A stretch of DNA of 45,429 bases. Source: Rhizophagus sp. LPA8_4_AMF. Its lineage: Eukaryota > Glomeromycota > Glomeromycetes > Glomerales > Glomeraceae. The stretch covers positions 1 to 45,429 of the forward strand of contig JADRCO010000178.1 in NCBI GenBank assembly GCA_021464525.1, written 5' to 3'. This document shows, one piece after another, positions 10,818 to 24,964 of this stretch. Below the pieces are notes generated by a model. It was not told the origin of the DNA, did not search any database, and worked only from the letters and a program-made list of their open reading frames with translations. The translations under genes and the position numbers were made by a program. The number at the start of each line of letters is the position of its first letter. Position 1 is the stretch's first letter.

Positions 10818-11824
10818 ATGAGTATTTCTAAAATACCAATTCATGAACTAAATGAAGATAATGTTAAATATTATGCATCTATCATTTATGATACTGGTTA
10901 GAATGACTTTTAATTTTATAATGAAAAATATTTAGAAGTTTTATAACAAATTAGTTTAAAATTTTTTTTTTGTTTCTTTTCTTTAAAATAGATCAAGTGC
11001 CAGATACTTCCAAACATACTAACAATGAAGTTAGAGATGAGTCAAAGTTTGAAGAAATTGCAATGGAAGATATTAGGGGAATGCAGTACCGAAAGGTATA
11101 AAATAGTAACGTACACATATATATTATTAATAAATGTTTACGCTATAATTCTTTAGGGCAAAGTTCAATATCTCGTAAAGTGGAAAACAATCGATGAAGC
11201 AGAATGGATAGAAGCAGATAAATGGTAAAATCTCGTGATCTTGTAAAGCAATTTATATTATCATACCACTTTTAGCTACTAATAATTAATTTATTAGTGA
11301 TAAGCAATTAATCAAAAAATTTCTTGACAAGAATGAAGGATCAGCAATGAAAGAAACTAATTCAAATCTTGCTAAAAAAGAAAATAGCAAAAAAAGCTTT
11401 CACGAATTTAGAAAGGCTGGTTATAAAGATGATCAATGTAACCCTAGAAAAGATACTCGTACACGAATTGCAAAATTACATAAAGGTGATTGGGAAGATC
11501 AAGTTGAAGAAGTAGAAAGTATGTTTAGAAATGTAACTACTGGAGAATGGTACAGTTTATTGAAATGGTAAATATAAAATTACTTGGAATTTTACCAAAA
11601 TTTATTTTTACAATTTGCTAAAATTTTTAACATTAATTTATTTAGGAAGAATGGTTCTTTTTCTACACACCTAAATAAAGAAGCTAATATTAAATGTCCT
11701 CAAAAGGTAATGCATTAAATTAAAATCGGTGTATATTTTGACATTTAAATAAAGCAAAAATTTCTTTTCGTAGATAATCTCTTATTATGAAAGTCGAATC
11801 GTGTTCGGGAAAATAACCAAATAG
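10818..11824 (+). CDS. HP1-like protein: chromodomain plus chromo-shadow domain
   Basis: Six exons (10818-10896, 10992-11095, 11157-11224, 11298-11567, 11646-11706, 11774-11824) join in phase with GT-AG introns to give 210 residues ending at TAG. Residues about 46-95 form a chromodomain (RKGKVQYLVKWK ... W78 ... LIKKFL). Residues about 149-207 form a chromo-shadow domain (DWEDQVEEV ... LLKWKNG ... NKEANIKCPQKIISYYESR) that closely follows HP1/Swi6 shadow domains (known family pattern KEANxKCPQxxISFYEER). HP1 proteins bind H3K9-methylated nucleosomes through the chromodomain, dimerise through the shadow domain, and organise heterochromatin. Here, aligned to HP1, the cage positions read Ile49, Trp70 and Ile73 instead of Tyr, Trp and Tyr, so methyl-lysine reading may be weakened or lost. 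The hinge (about 96-148) is basic. Length is normal for fungal HP1. Confidence 0.85.
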
Positions 11825-12291
11825 AATATCTTGAATGTCCGAATTTCGATCTAAGTATTAGTTATGCTGAGAATATTATAAAATATATAGAATTATATAT
11901 TTCGCATTAGATTGTTCTGCGATTTGATAATGTAAAAAAAAAATCACATATAACAAATAAATATGTAAAAATTTATGATATTTTGTGATAAATACAATAT
12001 GTTTGATGTTCAATGAAAATCGCGACTCAATTATTCATGATCATTTCATGCAAAAAAAATCCTTTAGTCATTATAGTCATTATGGAGATTTTAGTTTGGA
12101 AATGAATAAGAGATAAGGGATAAGCCCATAAAAAACCTTTATAAGAATTCAATGGACGATTGAGATCATAATTAGATAAAGTTTCCTTCTCCACTTTTTC
12201 TTCTTTATCTTCTTCATATCCTTCTCAGCGTAATAAAAATTACTTAAACATTATAATCAACGAACATTTTTCTAAAATTACAATAAATTCG

Positions 12292-13311
12292 ATGTCTGAA
12301 GAAGCAGGTGAAATCAGTCCTACAGCTTGGGATAAGGTATGTTGTTTATAACCTTTTTTAAAAAAATTCGAGTTAGAAATATTTTATTATTTTTTTAGTT
12401 AATGGAAGAAGTTAGTTGGTTACGAGAAGCCTATACTCATAAATGTTCTGAAGTCGGATATCTTAGTGGAGAAACTGATCGTATGAAATGGTTATATGAT
12501 CAAAGTTGTGAACAAATTATATCATTAAAAGCCCAAAATGAACATCTAAGAAAAGAATTAGATGAGGTAAAGAAATTAAACGAGTAAATTCTTTTTTAAA
12601 GTGGATTACGATCTTAAAAATAAAAATAAAAAAAAAAATTTTTTTTTAAGAGTGAATTTCTTCGTAAGAAGTTAACTGAACAAGTTGATGAACCAAAAAT
12701 TGAACAATGTAAAAAGGTTTGGTTTCTCTATTAAATTTTCTTTTCTTTATAAAGAAAAAAAATTCGTAAAGTTGGGTACTTAAAATTCGTTATTTATTAT
12801 AAAATCGTAAAATCAAAGAAGACTCGAGGAGAGAATAAGGTAAATTATTAACATCTCAAAATAACTAAAAATAGCTGACGAAAATTAATATATTTTTTAT
12901 ATTTATATATAACAATGAACCAGATTTTTAGGCCATATCCTTTAGTATCTACCAATCCAGTTTAGTTTGCATTTTTATTTCTTTCGTACTTAAATGAAAA
13001 GAACTCATTTTAATTATTTGATATTATATTATGATTAATAGCGACATCATAATAGGGGTGGAAGATTTCAAAATTATCGAAATCTCTCTTTGAATCTCAA
13101 GAAAAATAATAATAACGGAAATGGAGATAGTAATGATAATGATAAAAGAAACAAGGACGCTAAAAATTCTCAATGGGACAGCACTGATGAAAGAGAAAAG
13201 TCTAGGTTTGTACGATATTCAATTGAATTGTTCTCAAATATCAGCAAGTTAAATCTCTCTTTTTTTCTTTCATTTGGCTGCAGCGAGGATGAAGTCGTGA
13301 TAGATAAATAA
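12292..13311 (+). CDS. small coiled-coil protein with RGG-like and acidic tail (exon model partly uncertain)
   Basis: Well-supported exons are 12292-12336, 12399-12566, 12651-12716, 13042-13205 and 13284-13311. A short exon near 12818-12838 is less certain (reads KTRGENK, phase-compatible). The N-terminal part (MSEEAGEISPTAWDK, then WLREAYTHKCSEVGYL ... IISLKAQNEHLRKELDE) has heptads typical of a coiled coil. The C-terminal part is RHHNRGGRFQNYRN, then an Asn/Asp/Lys-rich stretch and an acidic end SSEDEVVIDK before TAA 13309-13311. I do not recognise the family. A pyrimidine-rich leader (about 12180-12230) precedes it. The junction between 12716 and 13042 is the weak point: an alternative acceptor at 12754 opens a different frame. 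It lies 467 bp downstream of the HP1-like gene on the same strand, with no evidence that the two are linked. Confidence 0.55.
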
Positions 13312-16300
13312 TGCCATACTTAAAAATTCCCATTACGGATATTACGGATACAATTTATCATATGCTTTCAATTTGAAATGATAGTAATATTAGAATCATC
13401 TTTTCTTTTCTGGTATTAGAATAATTAAGCAAAAATATAACCATTTAGATGAAAAATGGTAGAATTTAGTTTAAATTACAAGGATAGTTGTTTTTCAATA
13501 AAAACACGTAATTATAAAAATGGCTCTTTGTTTAATTTTTATAAAATATTTATATTAGAATACAGAAAATTTAATAGAATTTCAAAATATATAATAGAAC
13601 TAAGAGATAATAAGTACTAGAATAGTTTTTTACGATTGATTTTAAATCGTGAATTTATTAGTCCAAAGTGTGAAAGGACTATATAATTATATACACTATA
13701 CAGTATTGTAAACGTTTACTGCATATTATCTATTTATTATACTGTAGTATAAAGCAAAATAAAAAAAATGATTTATAGATTTATACAAGCTAAAGTGATA
13801 CTATTCTAAAATTCAGAAGTTCTTCTGTGTAGTCACTAAAAGTGGCTCCAATTTTTGATACAATCCACGTTTCACCAACTTGTATCTGTTGTATATTTGG
13901 AGGGTTTTGATATTTGGGTTGAAAAGAAGTGCGAAATTTCGAATATCGGAAATATGCCCGTAGTTTGATAATGTCTAAGCTGATCGTGGTGAAACGCAAA
14001 AAGCGTTTGATTCTAAATCATTACTTTTGATTTTATCATGTAAAGCATACGGGAACCTCTGTCTCAGCGTTGATTTCGTTGGTTGGTAGCAAATATATCC
14101 ACAATAGCGGCATATGCGGGAACTCCATGTAGATTAACTAACCCATGACATATTTGGAATTATCCCTTCTTGTTTATTATTTGCAATTTTACTTTCAGGC
14201 TCATATTCTTGTAGAGCTGATGAAAGTTATTTCAAAAATTTTACATAATATTCAATATTTTAGATAATTAACAACATTCCTCGGGCTGATTGTCCATATT
14301 TCGAGGAATTTTGGAAGCAAAGTTTTTCTATATCTCTAGATATGAAATAATATCTGTATATGAAAACGATATTGGTATTAAGTATTTTTCACTGATTATT
14401 TTATTCATTAAAAATACTATCTAATAAGTGGAATTCAGGTGGGGGGAATGTAAAAAAAATCAATCATAACGAAGGGAAATACAAAATGAAGCAAGAGCAT
14501 GACGATAATAGTAATGGGAATCATTTTTATATAAATAAATCATTATAAGAAACTGTACCTTCTTACATTGAAATTAGACTATTGTTAACTTAATGTGGCT
14601 TTGTATGATTTGGATGCAAATCATGATGATTATCAGATCGTGCTACATATTTAACAACTTCACACATTTTTTTCTCGATACGAAAGCTCTCCTGACCGTA
14701 ATAAATATAACATTTCAACAAAAAAAATCATGAATGAAGAAATATTAGAAACGACGGAAAATGAATAAAATGTACAGTATGTTCAGGGTTTCGATCCGTA
14801 CTGGTAAGATAGAAAAGACATTGGACGTGCGAAAAAGAGTGCAAATAAGGGAGATTATATTCCAAAACAACAAGTTGGCAGCAGCTCAACACTAAAGTGA
14901 TGTCAAGAATTTGCCTAATAGCGAAAAATTTAGTAAGATGCAATCATACTTTGGGAAACTGTGCCGAATCGGTATCTTTTATGGCTCTGAGTAGACCAAA
15001 GAAATTCCGAGAAACTCTGTACCCTTGTATACGTACGATAAGGCTAGAGGATTATACGATCATCGGATCATGCGTCCGTGTCTCACGTGTGACGTGTCAA
15101 TGGATGATGGTGAATTATATTGAATGTCAAAATTCCGAAAAATCCGCTAATATTAGTTGGAAAGATTTAATCTGATCGCTTCAATGATGCATCTTCCATC
15201 AGCATAAAAATCCAAAGCGAAACCCTCCAGGAAATCTTGTTGATTTAAGTACATTAAAGGGTATGATTTCGATCATATCATTATCATTGGAAAGATTGTG
15301 AAATACTTTTTTGGGATTGTTACGGCCGTGTATTTAAATGAGTTCCTTTGTTATGATCGTTCGGGAATTATCTGGCGTGACATGAGTGGTAGATGATGGA
15401 TTTGTATAGAGATCAGAGGTATGCGTGTAAATTTCGCTCATTTTTTATCTTAAACTTATATAACTGTTTTTTTTTTATTTAGATTAACCAGAAAATATGA
15501 TATACACCCACTACAAAGAAAAATAAAAAAGCAAAAGTTCAAAAAGAAGCATCGCTGATTGAACTACGAGTGTTTTCGGGCTATAGGAGTTGAATTTTTT
15601 AAATTTGCAGTTTTAAATTAAGAACTATTAAGCAGAAGTTTTTTTTTTTTTGATTTGGGTATCTTTTATTTATTATCAAATATTATTTTTTTTAACGTAT
15701 TTCATGGATGCTCTTGTTTCCTGCTTATGATAAACTTTGGTCATTATTTAATTAAATTTTTTGGCTTTAGGGCAGGTTAGGCCACAAGTCATAATCAAAT
15801 ATGAATCATCTGTTATGTATTTGCAATGTGAATCCAAATGATCATATATACCTAGCTCGCACTAGAGTAGTGTGATAACGCCAACGTCAAATCATTGATG
15901 ATGCTTTTTTGGATGAGGAGAATAAGATAAAGGTTAATAATGAGATTAAGCGAAAAAAAAAAGCTTTGGGAACTTACAACTTCGTCATTGGGATGACTGA
16001 AATTTTATTTTAACTGGGGGCCCCTGCCAAAGTAGCTATAGGAAGAATAGTGCAGGATAAATCGTGGCATTCGGGACGATACAAGGTGTAAAGGTCCATA
16101 AGAAAAATAGAATCACATGATTGAAATTTCAGTCGGAATGGTAAAAGTTAACATTAATTTTCAAATATTATAGAAAGGATTAGAAATAGGAAAAAGAAAT
16201 AAAAAGAAAAGAAAAGTTTCAATTTTAACAAATAAATATCTATCTTAATAAAATTATCTTTAATCAATTAATTTATTACTTAAACTGTATTGCTAATTTT

Positions 16301-16685
16301 TTTATACCTCAATTTTCATCAAATTCCAAACCTTTGTTGAAATTTCTTTGTTTTCATTATAAAGGCTTTTATCAATTGTTTTTTTTAATTTGTTTTAATG
16401 AAGACATAAAACAAGCGCAAGCACGACTAAACCTAGATTTTAAGTACATCTTTAATTTTCTCAAAAGCACAAATGCTTTAAAATACAAATTTTGACTAGT
16501 ATGAAACTCCTTTTACATTATGATTAAATATGAAGCTTATATATGTAGAGCTTTTAAAGAAAAAATTCGTTAATAATAGCTCAATTTTTATAAAATAAAT
16601 GAAAATTGAACCTTTGGTAAAGTTGCAGACAAATTTCTTAAAAGATTAAGGATTTTGATTTTATTTTTAATGATAAAAATAATTA
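13312..16685. other. 3.4-kb stretch without a recognisable gene
   Basis: Several short frames (for example 13790-13999 minus, 14897-15175 plus) lack family features and introns that would extend them. The part from about 14700 to 15420 is less AT-rich and reads as broken protein-like sequence in alternating plus-strand frames (CxxC-type pairs near 14775 and 15070), so it may be an old decayed gene. I could not identify it. A GGGGGCCCC palindrome lies at 16017-16025. Confidence 0.45.
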
Positions 16686-18625
<1,940 letters not shown>

Positions 18626-18779
18626 TTTTAATTAAATATATATATATAGTTAACAATTAAAGAAAGAAATTTTGTTATTTTAAAGTCGACTTATTTCTGT
18701 ACACAATCGAATAAATATTACTATTTAAATCCAATTTAATGTTTATATAATTATTTTATAACCATCGAGCAAGAATCAA

Positions 18780-18870
18780 GCTCCTTTAGCTCAGTTGGTT
18801 AGAGCGTCGTGCTAATAGAACCCAGTGGGGTTCTCACGCGAAGGTCATAAGTTCGATCCTTATAAGGAGC
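18780..18870 (+). tRNA. tRNA-Ile (anticodon AAT) with 18-nt intron
   Basis: Acceptor stem GCTCCTT/AAGGAGC, D-arm TAGCTCAGTTGGTTAGAGC, anticodon stem TCGTG/CGCGA, anticodon AAT at 18814-18816, T-arm ATAAG-TTCGATC-CTTAT. The mature length is 73 nt. An intron at 18818-18835 sits at the canonical position after base 37 and consists of a 6-bp hairpin (GAACCC-AGTG-GGGTTC) plus TC. The A-box and B-box (GTTCGATCC) internal promoters are intact. The A34 would normally be deaminated to inosine. Confidence 0.95.
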
Positions 18871-18880
18871 AAAACAAAGA

Positions 18881-18890
18881 TTTTTTTTTT
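18881..18890 (+). terminator. RNA polymerase III T-run terminator of tRNA-Ile
   Basis: Ten consecutive T residues lie 10 bp downstream of the tRNA 3' end, the standard Pol III stop signal. Confidence 0.85.
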
Positions 18891-18916
18891 CATTCCTAAA
18901 AAAAAAGGCAGATCAT

Positions 18917-18926
18917 GTCACGTGAC
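18917..18926. promoter_or_regulatory. GTCACGTGAC palindrome (E-box/Cbf1-type) upstream of eL38
   Basis: A perfect 10-bp palindrome with CACGTG core, 93 bp before the eL38 ATG and downstream of the tRNA terminator. CACGTG is the core for bHLH factors such as Cbf1, which controls ribosomal-protein genes in some fungi. A regulatory role here is inference from position and motif. Confidence 0.4.
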
Positions 18927-19018
18927 TTTCGTGTGATAAATCATATAAATAAATTTTTCGTTTTTCAAATAATTCTTTCATTTTGTTTATTCGGCTTTGG
19001 TGTAGAAAGTTTTTCACG

Positions 19019-19611
19019 ATGGTAAGCAATCCGTTAATTTTAAATGATTTAATTTTAAATGTTTTGATAAAAGTGGATGGGATGTTATTATAGTAAAATA
19101 ATGATTCCTTATTTGATGATATAGAGATTTTTTGAACTAAAAAAAAAAATTTTTTAGTCTTCCGAGATCTATTTAAACATTATGAAATTAGTAATCTAAT
19201 GCTTCTTTAAAATAATTTCGTTAATTTATAATTTATAGCCGAAACAGATTGATGATATTAAATATTTTCTCGAAATCGCCCGCAGAAAGGATGCAAAATG
19301 TAAATATTTTAAAGTTTAATGTCTTGCTTTAAAAAATTTGATTTCATAATTGATAAAATAATTTTTGATAGCCGTTCGTATTAAAAAGAAGAAGAAGAAT
19401 GGTCCATCAAAAGTAAAATTTAAGCTTAGATGCTCTAAGTATCTTTATACTTTTGTTATCGAAGATGCAGAAAAGGCGGAGAAACTTCAAAAATCTCTTC
19501 CTCCAGGTTAATAATTTTTTTTTATTGATATTTTTGAACTTTTTTTTTTCAAAAAAAAATTTTAATTTGATTGAACAAATTTTTTTAGGGCTTACTGTTA
19601 CTGATGTATGA
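19019..19611 (+). CDS. RPL38: 60S ribosomal protein eL38
   Basis: Four exons: 19019-19021 (only the ATG), 19239-19299, 19372-19506 and 19589-19611, all GT-AG and in phase, giving 73 residues. The product reads [21 protein letters not shown]... with a basic KKKKKNG loop, then [32 protein letters not shown]. This is diagnostic of eL38 (70-78 residues in other eukaryotes). It is a small component of the large ribosomal subunit. An intron directly after the start codon is a common arrangement in fungal ribosomal protein genes. The gene shares its upstream region with tRNA-Ile and the divergent GPI3. Confidence 0.95.
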
Positions 19612-20088
19612 AATCTTACAAATTGAATTAAGAGAGCATAATTAATTATTAAGGAATATTTTTTCTTCCTTTATTCTTTCTTTATTGATGAAACGATACT
19701 GTAAATCAAAAGATATAGCTTTTTACTAAATATTATCCTCAATAAAGTATTTTTAGTATTTTTACAATATATTAAATAATTTTAATCTTCAAAGCTATTA
19801 ATTAAAATTACATGCATGACCAAGTCACATTATTTGCATCATTTGTCATGTGAGTGAAGTTTTTGAATTTTTGAAATAGCCTCCCTCCAACAGGAACTGA
19901 AAATCACATGACATTATGGCCAAAGAATAAATGTGATGTCATAGGTGATTGTAGTCAAGATACGCGTTTAATTTTCTCTTTAACAGAACCAAGAGGAGTT
20001 GAAATAATCTGACGTAGAAGTTGTTTTAACAAACCGTCACTATTAACAAATTACTATTGTGTGTATAAATTACAAAGTGAGGGACACT
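19612..20088. other. spacer between eL38 and CENP-A (3' UTR and promoter)
   Basis: No gene. It must contain the eL38 terminator and the CENP-A promoter. CATGAC and CACATGAC motifs recur (19812, 19850, 19903) before the CENP-A start. AATAAA occurs near 19740. Confidence 0.5.
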
Positions 20089-20901
<813 letters not shown>

Positions 20902-21210
20902 ATAATAATTTTCACGAACTTATGAATAGAATAGATTATCGATATCCTAGTTTGTACAGCAAATATTGTATGCTTAGATTTTTTTTTTTTCATTTTATTT
21001 TCAAGATTATAGATTTGTTTCTAGTTAAATGTAAATAAAATTTTTTCTTGCGTTTAAGTTACACATCAAAGAGTAATTGCGTAGAATAAATTATTTCTCT
21101 CTTAAATCAATTTTTGATGCAAACATGATAAAATACGAATAAATTCTTTAAATCGTAAAAAATTATTTCTTTTTTTCAATTTGAAGTCTTTGATTTGATA
21201 TTCTAATTTA
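20902..21210. other. convergent 3' spacer between CENP-A and PPR gene
   Basis: 309 bp between two convergent stop codons, T-rich, with AATAAA near 21034 and 21087. No further gene is seen. Confidence 0.6.
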
Positions 21211-23317
21211 TTATTTGTTCACTTTTATTGGCTTTGAAGCCATTATGTCCACAAACTCATCCATAACATCTGAATTGTTGACATTACTATTTATTTTTTG
21301 TTGGTTAAAGTTCTTTTTTTGACTTCTAATAATTTCTTTAGCCAATCCCAGATCAAAACCTTGATTTTCCAAATCTTGATAAAATGATCGAGGAAATTTA
21401 TATTCAAAATTTTCCGCTTCTTCCAAAGCTAATATCGCTCTTGAGTCACCATGACGCACACATTTATTTATGATCCTTTCATAAACATTTCGTGGTGGCA
21501 ATAAATTTTGTGCTTTCATTTCTTCAAGATAAACAAATGCTTCTTCGTAATCATCCTGAGTACAAATTATTGCAACTATACGATTATATGTCAAGGTTGA
21601 TGGAACAATCTTTAATTCAAGCATTTCTTTCCACAATTGATCAGCCAAATCTTTCCGTTTTGCATAAAGACATACTAGTAAAAGGGAACTAAATGTTTCT
21701 ACATTAGGTTTAACACCCAATTTTTCAGCCGCCTTATAAGTTTCCAATGCACGAATCATATCAACATTTCTCTTGAACTCGTTTTTTTTACCAATATTTG
21801 AACAAGCTGCAATAACGACATTAAGAGCTGATACATCAACTATCTTCCCTTCATTACGTAACTCTTCCAAACAATAATATGCATTATCAAGTGCTCTTTT
21901 ATCTTTTCGGATTAATGAATATAATCCGGTGCTTGATGTATCAAACAAGCCAACTTGAAAACCTGCTTGTCGCGTTATATTTAACGATTCCATAGCATTT
22001 TTAATATCCTTAGCGTTAACGTAAGCCCGTGTAAGTGGATTAAAATGAAATTTTTCAAGTTTTAATTTTCGAACATCCATTAAATAATCAATTACTTGTA
22101 CGACTAAATCAGGTTTTCCTTGACTTCCGGCGAAATATAAAATATCGATACATACTCCTTCATCAAGATTTAATCCACGATGTTTGAGTTTATCCCAACA
22201 ATACAGAATGCCATCAGCCTAAAACATTTTATTGAACGAACCAATTAAAAAAATTATAACACAAAACAGAAGAGTATACGATTGTTACTCACATAATATT
22301 CATAAGCACATATTCTTAAGACATCATTATACAATGAAGTTGGAGCATAAAATAGATTTTGTTCAAGACTTTTCAAATAATTAAATGCTACTCCTGGTTC
22401 ATTTATTGAAATCGCTTTCCTTATCATTGCAATATAAAGTTCCATTTGAGGATAAATATTCTTGCTTTTCAAAGAATCAAAAATCTCAAATGCACGTTCA
22501 CATTCATCCCCAGCTAATAATGAATCTATATAACATTCATAAATTTTTAAGTCAGGCTGAAGACCATCATTAGCAATCATTTCGAAAATTTGTTCTCTTA
22601 AGTACGGATCTTGTTCATTAGTAGGAGCTTGTGACCATGTCTTAAAAAAAAAAAAAATGAAATCAATTAATACTTTTTAAACGAAGTAAATATAAATTAT
22701 TGGACCTTCTTTCGTAAAGTAATTCATTTATTAATTTACCCTCAATAAATAATGATAAGTGGTTAAATTTGGATTAACATTAGCCAATTTCATATCTTCT
22801 AATATCTTAAAAGAATGTTTAATAGAACCCAAAGGTATATAAGCGTGAAGTATTGTATTATATATGAATATATCAGGTTTACGATCTGACTTTTTAACTT
22901 CTTCGCATAATTTAAGAATTGCACTCCAACGTTTTTTTTCTGAAAATTTATCCATATCTTCTCGAAAATTACCAATAAATATCCTTTCTTCTCTAGTATC
23001 TTCAGCACTAGAATCTTCAATTTTATTCAAAAGATTCACATTTGAAGTATCGATATCATTTGAAGATACAATTTCAGTAGTTTTAAGTTTACTCGTTGCT
23101 GTAATTATGGCACGTGAATGAAAAAGACCATAAACGAATGGTTGTTATAATAGGAAGAAATTACAAGACTCTACGGTTAACAAAGAAAATTTTATAACTT
23201 GCCAGTAAACAGGCGTACTGAAGACCCTCTCATTTGTAATTTAATAGTATTAATACGTGTAATACCATGATTTTGTAAAGATAAATAAAATATATTATTT
23301 AAAGACCTTCTCAACAT
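21211..23317 (-). CDS. mitochondrial pentatricopeptide-repeat (PPR) protein
   Basis: Four exons (23317-23203, 23098-22740, 22640-22293, 22218-21211) give 609 residues. The N-terminus (MLRRSLNNIFYLSLQ...) is Arg/Ser/Leu-rich and acid-free over about 38 residues, fitting a mitochondrial presequence. At least eight PPR-type helical hairpins follow, for example PDIFIYNTILHAYIPLGS, NPNLTTYHYLLR, PDLKIYECYIDSLLAGDE, PQMELYIAMIRKAI, VSALNVVIAACSN, NVETFSSLLLVCLYAKR, PSTLTYNRIVAIICTQDD and RNVYERIINKCVRHGD. PPR proteins bind organellar RNA and act in its processing, stability or translation. The exact target is unknown. Intron 1 starts with GC at 23202-23201; no GT donor nearby preserves phase. It is divergent from the AAGAB-like gene (177 bp between start codons) and convergent with CENP-A. 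Confidence 0.88.
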
Positions 23318-23494
23318 TATTATTTATTCTTACATAAATAAAAGAAGCCAAAAATTTTTTTAAAAAAAGATAATCTATCACCTGTTTTTGGTGATCAAAA
23401 ATCAACGATATTGTGGCGGCTTGCTAAAAGAAATGTGGCTTGTTAAATCAACTTAAAATCAGTCAATTACATTTAAAGTTTTGTATTTTTAACT
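23318..23494. promoter_or_regulatory. compact bidirectional promoter (PPR / AAGAB-like)
   Basis: The start codons of two divergent genes are only 177 bp apart, so both core promoters must lie here. Contains GGTGATCAAAAATCAACGAT-like sequence. I cannot assign an element. Confidence 0.45.
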
Positions 23495-24964
23495 ATGTCA
23501 ACTTCTAAGCTTGTAAGAAATAAAATTCTCGTTTTAGGACGTCGTGGAGTGGGGAAATTATCTATTATAAAACGTAACTATAAAATCAAATATTTATTTC
23601 GTTATATTTGATGTTCGAGTTTCAATATTTATTTAATTTCGGTAATGATACAGAATTATTATCAATTACAAATCAATCAATTGATAGTTTTAACATTGAA
23701 GACAAAAACCATTCAGGAATCAAAATACCATGGAACATTAATACCAAATATTATAATACAAAAGTAGATTTTTGGATTGATGAAACTCTACATAAAAATC
23801 ATGTGAATAAAGAGGTGATACAAGGCTATGAAAATGAAGAAAACGGTATTGGGAAAGTTGTAGATGCCATTCTTTTTATATTTAAGAAAGATGAGGTGCT
23901 TATTTTATAATATTATTATATTATAAGCTATGAAATTTTTTTTTTTAATTAATCAATCTTTTATTTGTAAAGCCGACAACGTTTGATGATATAAAAGTTT
24001 TCTTGCCTTTTATACAACAATATGATCCCGCAATAACATTGGCTATTGGAACTGGAAAAAATATTCACAATATTAATGATGACTCGTATGAAGATTGGTG
24101 TTTAGAGAATGGTTTTGAATATGTAGATATGGAAGTTACAAAGAAAGAAAATTTAGATGGTGGTTATATTTATTATGATTAAAATTAATTAAACTCTATT
24201 AATCAGCTTTTTCTTTATATCGTATTTCTTATTTTGGTTGAATAGAACGCATCGGTATAGAGCGAATTCTCGAAGCACTTCAGTCTAATATGTGGGAAGG
24301 ATTAACCCGTATTTCACAAACCGCTAGCAAAAGTTCGAACATAGATGATGATGATTGTCATAATGAGCTCATTGAAGGTATTTCACGTTTATATATGTTG
24401 GTGTGGGATCCATTAATCGCTGTTGATAGTTTTTTTAACGAAACTTTATTAGCTTTCTTATAATTTAAAGATTATAAATTAATTGGTAATTCTTTTTTTT
24501 AGCTCTTTCACAAACAAAGTTGAAAGTGGATGCGGAACAGGAATCTTCTTTATCGCCTCAATTGCATGATCATAATTCAGCTCCATTTGATGATAATGAT
24601 GCCGAGTTTTTTGGTGATGGTAAATATTACATTGATGTTCGTGTTTCGTATTTATATTTTAAATTATGTTAATTCTTTTAACGTGATTCATTGATAAAGC
24701 ATTACCTTCGCAACGAGAAATTGAAAGTATGTATAATCAAATTTTTGGTGATTTTGACGACGAGGATGGACTAGATAAAGTAATTGTACGATTAAATAAT
24801 TTACGAGGTTAGTATCATTTTAATATTTATCAATTTCCTCTTCAGCATTTTAAATTTTAATATAATATTATTATTTAGAGAAAAGTAAATCATTATCAGA
24901 CGAAGAACGACGAAAATTAGCAGCAAATGTAGCATGTTCTTTCGGGATGCATATGAGAGATTAA
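23495..24964 (+). CDS. alpha/gamma-adaptin-binding protein p34 family (AAGAB/Irc6-like)
   Basis: Seven exons (23495-23573, 23654-23895, 23973-24162, 24246-24377, 24503-24619, 24700-24807, 24879-24964) join in phase to 317 residues. The start KILVLGRRGVGKLSIIK resembles a degenerate P-loop of the pseudo-GTPase domain (K21 followed by Leu). Next are IPWNINTKYY and a DAILFIF strand; then WCLENGFEYVDME and GIERILEALQSNMW, the family's conserved helix. The C-terminal helical module follows (IESMYNQIFGDFDDE ... VIVRLNNLREK ... LSDEERRKLAANVACSF). In animals AAGAB is a chaperone for AP-1/AP-2 clathrin-adaptor assembly; yeast Irc6 is related. Identity rests on C-terminal and GIERI motifs, which I consider strong. 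A direct frame through 23608 was rejected because the acceptor at 23652-23653 restores phase and homology. Confidence 0.85.

Noticed and set aside
13790-13999. 69-codon minus-strand frame
   Set aside because: No family features, no extending exons, and random frames of this length are expected.
14728-15175. Overlapping 71- and 92-codon frames on opposite strands
   Set aside because: Neither has recognisable domains. The region reads as broken protein-like text in alternating frames, so at best an unidentified relic.
20059-20088. Upstream GTG start for CENP-A
   Set aside because: Eukaryotic initiation at the ATG at 20089 gives the expected histone start and an ordinary context.
23608-23910. 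Direct 100-codon frame starting MMFEFQYLFNFG
   Set aside because: The acceptor at 23652-23653 joins exon 1 in phase (AAA C|AA TTA) and gives the family-like KQLLSI sequence. The upstream part of this frame is intron.
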